Positions 1 through 5,055 of a stretch of 5,055 bases of DNA are shown one piece after another; positions within the stretch are counted from its first letter, which is position 1; every line of letters starts with the position of its first letter. This DNA is from Chitinophagaceae bacterium (GTDB lineage: Bacteria > Bacteroidota > Bacteroidia > Chitinophagales > Chitinophagaceae). The stretch spans positions 1,908 to 6,962 of the forward strand of contig PLCH01000112.1 in NCBI GenBank assembly GCA_003135585.1. The letters run 5' to 3'. A program made the translations under genes and the position numbers. The notes under the pieces were generated by a model that worked only from the letters and a program-made list of their open reading frames with translations, had not been told where the DNA came from and ran no database searches.

Positions 1-369
1 CTTGTAGCAAATGGCTTAGAGATTAAGCTTATTGATTATTTTATAGCCCCTAAAGATTTCGTGTTTTTTGTGTATACCTCTCCTCCGTTCCTTGATACGT
101 TCTGGTAAAGTAGCCATTTATTTATTGTATAAACCTAAACTGCAAGATCATGAGAAATGATTTATTGATTACCTCAGCTTGTATAGCTGTAATAACCCTT
201 TCTGGTTAGCATACACTCAAAGCTCAATACTGGAAATGGGGGTAAAAGTAGCGCCAACCGCTAATTTATACGGTTCAATCCAAAAAAAATTAATGATTCC
301 CAATCATCCCCGGTATGCCGAAAAGGGGAAATAATCAGAGTAGGCACAAAAAAGACTAAAAAAAAATTT
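1..369. other. Leader region without an intact gene
   Basis: No complete, convincing gene is visible in this stretch. On the plus strand a frame is open from the window edge to a TAA at 106-108 (35 codons, ending LDTFW); it could be the tail of an upstream gene or chance. On the minus strand, 117 down to 16 is an ATG-started 33-codon frame rich in Arg and Lys (begins MATLPERIKERRRG), in codon register with the first, so at most one of the two is likely real. I recognise neither. From 150 on there is a possible broken secreted-protein start, listed separately. No exact Bacteroidota-type promoter (TTG around -33 with TAnnTTTG around -7) was found by eye, although the promoter of the two-gene unit should lie here. 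The last bases before the gene at 370 are A-rich, with runs of eight A (282-289) and nine A (358-366). Confidence 0.5.
150..334 (+). pseudogene. Possible decayed start of a small secreted protein (frameshifted)
   Basis: An ATG at 150 opens a frame that reads MRNDLLITSACIAVITLSG and stops at TAG 207-209. This looks like a signal peptide: a charged start followed by a hydrophobic core. If the frame shifts at about 203, it continues as WLAYTQSSILEMG and stays open to a TAA at 332-334. The joined product would have an AYTQS-like signal-peptidase site exactly where one is expected, which suggests one indel in a once-intact coding start. The rest of the shifted frame (about 30 residues, ending AEKGK) resembles nothing I recognise, and a third frame reading TGNGGKSSANR over 229-261 hints at further decay. 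Alternatives are chance open frames in AT-rich leader DNA, a sequencing error, or a short leader peptide of 19 residues upstream of the two-gene unit. Confidence 0.27.
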
Positions 370-1380
370 ATGAAAAAGTTTTTACTTCTTACCGTGTTTG
401 CAACCTTATTGATATCCATTGAATGCTATGCAAAGATACACAGGGTCGGTTATTTTGGAATACCCTTACCAGGAACGGATTATGCAACCCTTCAAAATGC
501 AAATGATTCGGCTGCCGCTGGGGACACCATTTTATTATTTCCGGGTAATTGGAATGCTACTTTTAATAAAAAATATGTTGTAATCGGTTATGGTTATTTT
601 GTAGCCGGCACCGGCAAAAACGCCAATCTTCAAAATATTACCGGTACCCAGACTGTAACGGTGTATCTTGATTCAACTGCCTCTAGCAGCACCTTCTTAG
701 GCTTGGATGGTATAAATATTACTGCTTATTATCTGAATCCTGTAAACAATATAACAGTCAGCCGTTGCAACGGATCTGTTTCTTTCAATAACAAAACATG
801 CAATAACTGGCAAATAACACGCTGTAACCTGGCAAGTCTGGGTTATACTTGGGGCCTTGGTATAGTTTCTAATCTTAGTGTGAACAATTGTTATATAGCT
901 TCTGTAAGTTTTGGCTCAGGGCCAGTGAGCGGGCTTACCGGCCAATTTAATAATGACATTATTTCTGGTGCTGACTTTTTTAATGGTAGCTTTTTATTAA
1001 AGAATGATATAATTTTAACTTACCATAGTAATGATGGCAATTGTGTGTACCAAAATTGTATTGGTACCTCTGATTATGGGGCTATTCCATCAACCAATAG
1101 CGATCAAAACATAACCAATGCCGTCATGACAACCAATGTGTTTGTAGGCTATTCTACTCAAGGCTCTTTCAGCAACGACGGGCGCTGGGTTCTTAAAGCC
1201 GGCAGTCCAGCCATAGGAAAGGGATTAGGAGGCACCGACTGTGGCATCTTTGGAGGAACCAACCCCTATAAGCTAAGCGGCATTCCTCCTGTTCCCTCAT
1301 TTTATCTATTGACGGCGGCATCTAGTATTACCAGCACCAATCCCTATACAATTACTTTCAGCGTGCGAAGCAATAATTAA
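370..1380 (+). CDS. Secreted beta-helix (pectate-lyase-fold-like) hypothetical protein
   Basis: This gene encodes 336 residues of unknown function. Residues 1-21 form a Sec signal peptide (MKKF start, hydrophobic core, likely cleavage after CYA at 21). Cys19 follows Ile-Glu, which is not a lipobox, so a lipoprotein is unlikely. Residues 36-59 (ATLQNA, then AAAGDTILLFPG) match the capping segment that opens many right-handed parallel beta-helix proteins. About residues 65-250 are Asn-, Ser- and Val-rich with staggered strands and repeated turns such as VSRCN, ITRCN and VNNCY, as expected for beta-helix coils. Residues 275-285 (LKAGSPAIGKG) are the usual closing motif of such proteins in Bacteroidota. 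A Pro-rich link and a short beta tail ending SVRSNN follow. No T9SS sorting domain and no acidic or Arg catalytic cluster is visible, so enzyme activity cannot be claimed. The ATG at 370 is chosen for its signal peptide; the frame is open back to 265 without a better start. The next gene begins 29 bases downstream, suggesting co-transcription. Confidence 0.82.
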   Translation: MKKFLLLTVFATLLISIECYAKIHRVGYFGIPLPGTDYATLQNANDSAAAGDTILLFPGNWNATFNKKYVVIGYGYFVAGTGKNANLQNITGTQTVTVYLDSTASSSTFLGLDGINITAYYLNPVNNITVSRCNGSVSFNNKTCNNWQITRCNLASLGYTWGLGIVSNLSVNNCYIASVSFGSGPVSGLTGQFNNDIISGADFFNGSFLLKNDIILTYHSNDGNCVYQNCIGTSDYGAIPSTNSDQNITNAVMTTNVFVGYSTQGSFSNDGRWVLKAGSPAIGKGLGGTDCGIFGGTNPYKLSGIPPVPSFYLLTAASSITSTNPYTITFSVRSNN

Positions 1381-1409
1381 CACCCTTCAATTACCATAAA
1401 ACTAATTTT

Positions 1410-3878
1410 ATGATACAGCTAATAAAACGCTGGGCAGGGTGTTTTGCAGGTTTAATATGGGCCTATTGCCTTAGCGCTCAGCCCAACCTTAACCGGGTGG
1501 AGTATTATATTGATATAGATCCCGGCTATGGCAAAGCCACAGCAATCAGCTTTACACCCGGAACCAACCTTTCGAGTATAGCTCTGAATATCAATCCTGC
1601 CAGCCTTTCCAACGGGGTACATATTTTAGGCATCAGAGCCCGGGATGCCAATGGTGGTTGGAGCCTGGATAATAAGTGGTTGTTTGCAAAACCCTATCCT
1701 TCTGATTCCACTGGTCCTGGTCCAGTTCCAAATCTAAACCGGGTAGAATATTACCTTGATGCTGATCCCGGCTATGGCCATGCCACAGCCATCAGCTTCA
1801 CACCCGGTAACAATCTTGCAAATATTGGGTTGAATATCAATCCAGCCAGTGTAAGCAGCGGTGTACATTTACTCGGCATACGCGCACAGGATGCCAATGG
1901 CAGATGGTGCCTGGATAATAAATGGCTGTTTGCAAAACCTTATCCCGCTGATTCCACTGGTCCAGGCCCTGTCCCCAATCTAAACAGGATAGAATATTAC
2001 CTGGATGTTGATCCCGGTTATGGCAAAGCCACTGCCATCAGTTTCACGCCTGGTATTTCGCTATCCAATATTGGACTAAATATCAATCCTACCAGCCTTA
2101 CCAACGGCGTACATTTACTTGGCATCCGTGCCCAGGATGCCAAAGGTCACTGGAGCCTGGATAATAAATGGCTATTTGCGAAGCCATATCCTTCAGATTC
2201 ATCAGGCCCTGGTCCTGTTCCTATCCTCAAACAGGTGGAATATTATTTTGATAGAGATCCGGGTTTTGGCAAGGGTATACCGGTAGCGATTAGTTCTGTG
2301 ACCAACCTACCAAATTATAAACTGCCGATCAATGTCGCCGGCTTAAGCGGAGCCCATGTCCTATATATCCGTTCAAAAGACAGCAAAGGAGCCTGGAGTT
2401 TAGACAATAAATTCAATTTTGCCGTTTCCCCCGCTGTCCCCAATCCAGCTATTGTTGTTAATAGTGTTTCCAAAAAAGCTCCTTGTAATAAAGATACCCT
2501 GGGCGTATCCTATCAGGCCAATGGTACTTACAACGCAGGGAATATTTTCAGGGCGGAGTTAAGTGATGCCAATGGTAGTTTTGCCGCCCCGAAAGTAATA
2601 GGTAGTTATACAGGTACCGGCAATACTATTATCCTGTGTCCGCTGCCAGACAATTTACCCGGTGGAAATAAATACAGGGTAAGGGTATCCAGTACCAACC
2701 CGGTTGTAACCGGCATTACTGGAAGCGATTCACTTACGATTCATGTGCGGCCAGCCATTCAAACCATTACAGGAGACAGCAATGCAAATGTCAGCATTAG
2801 CTATCCTTATAGTGTACCAGCTATTACAGGAAGTACTTGGGCATGGATAGTGCCAGCTGCTTCTATAACCCAAACAGCCAATGCTGCCAATCTCTTGTGG
2901 AATATTCCCGGTCAGCCTCAAAAAATCAAGGTGATCCAAACTGACCAATATGGATGCAGAGCCGATACAAGCGTGAGGAGTGTAAATGTGTATCCTTTGC
3001 GAATAGACAGTGTTAAAGTCTCCTCCCTTTCACCCTGCCCGGGAAGCGTCTTTGTCGTGACTGCAAAAGCTTACGGAGCATATAAGGCCGGCAATGTGTT
3101 TACTGCACAGTTGAGTTCGGCAACCGGCAGTTTTTCAAGCCCTGTAAATATTGGGAAGGACAGCATCCATCCTATCGGTAACGCACAGCCTGTAACTATC
3201 AATGCCACGATGCCCAACTCCCAGCCTAACGGTACGGGTTACCGGGTACGTATTATTGGCAGCTTGCCGGTAGTTATAAGTGGCGACAATGGACAGAACA
3301 TTACAGTGAACGGTAAACCTGATACACCTTCCACTATCTCAGGTCCCAAAACTGTTACTGCAAGCCAGACAGGCCTGGTCTATTCCGTCATCAGAAAAAC
3401 AGGCCTTACCTATGCATGGACTGTACCGTCTGGGGCTGCTATCAATTCCGGTCAGGGAACGGATTCCATTAAAGTGACCTGGGGAACTGCTTCCGGTACT
3501 TTGACTGTAAAAGCAAGCGATGCCTGTGGAGTTTCCCCCATCAGGAGTTTATCAGTTACTGTTTCAGCTGCAGCTACTATTTTAAGCCATGCAGGCAGCT
3601 TCGGTGATTCCAGCATTGACGGCAATGTAATTCAGGTATACCCTAATCCTTCAATGGGTACTTCATACTTGGTATTTACTGCCACCGTTGAAGACCAATA
3701 CCTTGTTGAAATCACTGATGCAGCTGGTAGGGTAATATTACTCAAGGAAGGGAGGAGTGCAAAAGGTGAAAATAAAATATGGCTCAATACCAGTAACTAC
3801 GCGCAGGGAATGTACTTTGTCAGTCTTTTAGACAAAGCACATGGAAGACGTACTTTGAAAATGGCCAAACTGGAATAA
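1410..3878 (+). CDS. Modular T9SS-secreted repeat protein with Ig/PKD-like domains
   Basis: This 822-residue secreted or cell-surface protein has no assignable biochemical activity; adhesion or a structural role is an inference. Residues 1-23 are a signal peptide (cleavage near LSA-QP; Cys20 lacks a lipobox). Residues 25-106, 107-188 and 189-270 are three near-identical 82-residue modules, and 271-339 is a diverged fourth. Each carries EYY-x-D-x-DPG-[YF]-G near its start, a HxLxIR core and WSLDNK near its end; the first three end in a Pro/Ser/Gly linker. Residues 347-448 and 530-640 are paired Ig-like domains (AGN-x-F, GSF, YRVR, PVV). Residues 449-529 and 641-721 are PKD-like (WAWIVP, YAWTVPSG, GQGTDSI). 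Residues 743-822 form a type A T9SS sorting domain (VYPNPS, then ITDAAGR, GMYFVSL and a basic tail), which is removed on export by the Por/type IX system in related proteins. The ATG follows an AT-rich leader without a Shine-Dalgarno. It is probably co-transcribed with the beta-helix gene 29 bases upstream. Confidence 0.88.
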   Translation: MIQLIKRWAGCFAGLIWAYCLSAQPNLNRVEYYIDIDPGYGKATAISFTPGTNLSSIALNINPASLSNGVHILGIRARDANGGWSLDNKWLFAKPYPSDSTGPGPVPNLNRVEYYLDADPGYGHATAISFTPGNNLANIGLNINPASVSSGVHLLGIRAQDANGRWCLDNKWLFAKPYPADSTGPGPVPNLNRIEYYLDVDPGYGKATAISFTPGISLSNIGLNINPTSLTNGVHLLGIRAQDAKGHWSLDNKWLFAKPYPSDSSGPGPVPILKQVEYYFDRDPGFGKGIPVAISSVTNLPNYKLPINVAGLSGAHVLYIRSKDSKGAWSLDNKFNFAVSPAVPNPAIVVNSVSKKAPCNKDTLGVSYQANGTYNAGNIFRAELSDANGSFAAPKVIGSYTGTGNTIILCPLPDNLPGGNKYRVRVSSTNPVVTGITGSDSLTIHVRPAIQTITGDSNANVSISYPYSVPAITGSTWAWIVPAASITQTANAANLLWNIPGQPQKIKVIQTDQYGCRADTSVRSVNVYPLRIDSVKVSSLSPCPGSVFVVTAKAYGAYKAGNVFTAQLSSATGSFSSPVNIGKDSIHPIGNAQPVTINATMPNSQPNGTGYRVRIIGSLPVVISGDNGQNITVNGKPDTPSTISGPKTVTASQTGLVYSVIRKTGLTYAWTVPSGAAINSGQGTDSIKVTWGTASGTLTVKASDACGVSPIRSLSVTVSAAATILSHAGSFGDSSIDGNVIQVYPNPSMGTSYLVFTATVEDQYLVEITDAAGRVILLKEGRSAKGENKIWLNTSNYAQGMYFVSLLDKAHGRRTLKMAKLE
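1482..2426 (+). repeat. In-gene tandem repeat, three 246-base units plus a diverged fourth
   Basis: Units lie at 1482-1727, 1728-1973 and 1974-2219, each exactly 246 bases (82 codons), with a shorter, diverged unit at 2220-2426. Counted by eye, the first three units share about 82-84 percent of residues pairwise. Many differences at DNA level are synonymous, so the units are old enough to have drifted while the protein was conserved. The fourth keeps the DPG-x-G and WSLDNK signatures but has lost the linker and differs through its middle. The pattern fits internal duplication of one beta-rich module; the fourth unit is probably the older, or is constrained by its contact with the Ig-like part. 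Confidence 0.93.
3636..3875 (+). other. T9SS type A C-terminal sorting domain (within the 1410-3878 gene)
   Basis: The last 80 residues have the layout of the Por secretion system C-terminal domain. VYPNPSMG opens it, followed by a strand, a VEITDAAGRVI hairpin, a central polar segment, GMYFVSLLD, and a basic final strand ending KMAKLE. In studied members this domain directs the protein through the outer membrane and is then cleaved, often with attachment to a surface lipopolysaccharide. That fate is family knowledge; it is not shown by this sequence. Confidence 0.9.
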
Positions 3879-3895
3879 ACAAATCGCTCCCTAAT

Positions 3896-3937
3896 AAAAA
3901 AAGCCTATAAGGCTTGATAACCTTGTAGGTTTTTTTT
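3896..3937. terminator. Bidirectional rho-independent-type terminator
   Basis: Arms AGCCTATAAGG (3902-3912) and CCTTGTAGGTT (3921-3931) pair over 11 positions, including two G-U pairs on the plus-strand RNA, around an 8-base loop. A T-run (3930-3937) follows on the plus strand, and an A-run (3896-3902) precedes the stem and becomes a U-run for minus-strand transcripts. The hairpin starts 23 bases after the plus-strand stop at 3878 and lies about 100 bases past the minus-strand stop at 4037, so it can serve both convergent units. On the minus strand the two G-U positions become A-C mismatches, so termination is probably weaker in that direction. Confidence 0.85.
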
Positions 3938-4036
3938 GCATTTATCTCCTCATAATTCCAGTAATAATCCTCCGCCGCGACCGAAAACTATTTATACTAG
4001 CCACCTATACACGGTGTTTCAAAAAATGGAAAAAGG

Positions 4037-5055
4037 CTATTCTTCCACAATTACTTTGTTTCCACTTTTTCGTCTCACTGATAAAACACCGCCTTTTTCG
4101 AGCGTGCTCCAAGTGTATCCTTCACCTGCAGCGACTTCTTTTAGTAACTTATCATCCAACAGGACAGCCGAGGGTTTGGATTTTAGTTTTATAAGTTCCG
4201 TTCCATCAGAATCAAACGTGCGGTAATAGACCCTTACTTTGCCAGTATCCGGTTTATTAAATTCAACGCTCAAATACTTTTTAAAGAGGCCTTTATAATC
4301 TGCCTGTTGAATGACGGAAGTAGTTGACAGGATATGGTCTTCCACAGGAGCGAGCACCGGGAAGGTAGCCATAGCCCGCAGATAGTGCCTGACGTAATCC
4401 CCATAGCCATCAGTGAGCCAGGGTTCATCTGTTGGAAAACAATTTTTTCCATCAAAATCAACCATATAAGTGGCCCAGTTCAGTTCGTGCACGGCATTGG
4501 TATAAAGCGAAGTATCATGGGTTAGGGATACATATAATAACTCATCCGCAGCCTGCCTCGAACTATGGCTGTTTCCAGGGACCGGATAAACCGACTGCTC
4601 ATTGGTAACAATTACACCATATTTTTTCCATTTTTCATTCGAAAAATTTATATGTACCCAATTAATAATGCTTTTTACCTGTATTTTCCATTCGGGAAAA
4701 TATTGTGGATGTTCCATCATGTACCGGGCGCAGGTCATGGCGTTTATTTGTGTTTCGCTCCACTCTCCTACGTCTTCAAAAAATGGTCCCCATTTATTAT
4801 TTTGTATGGGATATTTTTTAAGCCAGGAAAGTATTTTAACGGCGGCTATTTTATAAGAAGCTACATGGCCTTTATTTAATTGTATTAAATCAAAAAATAA
4901 TTGTAGCGCAGGCGTTAGATTGCTTGTATAACAAGCTGTATCGGTTGATTTGCCACTTCCTGCCTCCAATTTAAGCAAGACCGTTTTTCCTGTAAATACG
5001 TTTACTTTAAAAGGAAGCGGTGAGTGTTCTGCACTACCGGTTTTTACATTTGCGG
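4037..5055 (-). CDS. C-terminal part of a conserved helical protein, toroid-like (5' end outside window)
   Basis: The frame is open from the right edge (first full codon 5053-5051) to TAG at 4039-4037, giving 338 visible residues; the true start lies beyond the window. An in-frame TTG at 4978 could be taken as a start, but coding continues upstream of it through KVNVFTGKTVLLKLEAG, so I do not use it. Visible residues about 40-255 are rich in amphipathic helices with aromatic and acidic patches: NKWGPFFEDV (86-95), TQINAMTCARYMM (102-114), GNSHSSRQAADELLY (160-174), DEPWLTDGYGDYVRHY (209-224). The last 70 residues are beta-rich (KVRVYYRTFDSDG to the end). Helical hairpins followed by a beta tail recall alpha/alpha-toroid glycoside hydrolases and polysaccharide lyases, but I cannot place it in a numbered family or name catalytic residues. 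It is convergent with the two-gene unit and probably unrelated in regulation. Confidence 0.8.
   Translation of the reverse strand, partial: ANVKTGSAEHSPLPFKVNVFTGKTVLLKLEAGSGKSTDTACYTSNLTPALQLFFDLIQLNKGHVASYKIAAVKILSWLKKYPIQNNKWGPFFEDVGEWSETQINAMTCARYMMEHPQYFPEWKIQVKSIINWVHINFSNEKWKKYGVIVTNEQSVYPVPGNSHSSRQAADELLYVSLTHDTSLYTNAVHELNWATYMVDFDGKNCFPTDEPWLTDGYGDYVRHYLRAMATFPVLAPVEDHILSTTSVIQQADYKGLFKKYLSVEFNKPDTGKVRVYYRTFDSDGTELIKLKSKPSAVLLDDKLLKEVAAGEGYTWSTLEKGGVLSVRRKSGNKVIVEE

Noticed and set aside
256..275. Small inverted repeat AACCG/CGGTT around a 10-base loop
   Set aside because: Five pairs with no T-run is within chance expectation and too weak for a terminator or operator claim.
370..1380. 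Calling the beta-helix protein a pectate lyase or other polysaccharide lyase
   Set aside because: Only the fold-type signals are visible. No calcium-binding Asp cluster or catalytic Arg/Lys pattern could be identified.
1482..2219. Regular repeats as a CRISPR array or satellite
   Set aside because: The units are 246 bases, directly adjacent without spacers, in frame, and conserved at protein level inside one gene.
2730..2948. Minus-strand 72-codon frame inside the repeat-protein gene
   Set aside because: It lies wholly within a well-supported coding region on the other strand and has no recognisable features of its own.
3936..4226. Plus-strand 96-codon frame between the convergent genes
   Set aside because: It begins at the terminator's T-run and mostly overlaps the minus-strand gene antisense. 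Its composition (Ser, Pro, Thr rich) looks like a shadow.
4270..4879. Several frames of 63-104 codons on both strands (4270-4461, 4334-4525, 4565-4879, 4602-4856)
   Set aside because: All overlap the strongly protein-like minus-strand gene in other frames and overlap each other.
4037..4978. A start codon TTG at 4978 for the minus-strand gene, giving 313 residues
   Set aside because: The frame stays open to the window edge with protein-like sequence that joins smoothly, and no signal peptide or leader lies at the TTG. The gene is cut by the window.

Overview
The window looks like a chromosomal segment from a Bacteroidota member, most likely near Chitinophagaceae/Sphingobacteriales. This is inferred from four things: moderate-to-low GC, AT-rich leaders without a Shine-Dalgarno in front of both complete genes, a protein ending in a Por/type IX (T9SS) sorting domain, and families typical of secreted proteins in that phylum. 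No rRNA, tRNA, CRISPR array, transposase, integrase or phage gene is visible.

Layout: positions 1-369 hold no intact gene. They contain short competing reading frames and what looks like a decayed, frameshifted start of a secreted protein (150-334). Next come two plus-strand genes 29 bases apart, probably one transcription unit. The first (370-1380) encodes a secreted, probably right-handed beta-helix protein of 336 residues. The second (1410-3878) encodes an 822-residue modular surface or secreted protein. It has a signal peptide, four tandem modules of about 82 residues carrying an EYY-D-DPG-G signature, two copies of an Ig-like plus PKD-like pair, and a C-terminal T9SS type A sorting domain. 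A strong hairpin at 3896-3937, with an A-run on one side and a T-run on the other, lies between this unit and a convergent minus-strand gene. That gene ends at 4037 and runs off the right edge of the window. It encodes the C-terminal 338 residues of an unassigned, mostly helical protein with a beta-rich tail, resembling the layout of alpha/alpha-toroid carbohydrate-active proteins.

The two plus-strand genes probably act outside the cell. Both are predicted to be exported through Sec, and the second should then cross the outer membrane through the type IX system. The first has no recognisable sorting domain, so it may stay periplasmic, be released some other way, or associate with its neighbour. 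No catalytic role can be read from either. The best candidates for something little described are this two-gene unit with its DPG-type repeat module, and the minus-strand conserved protein.
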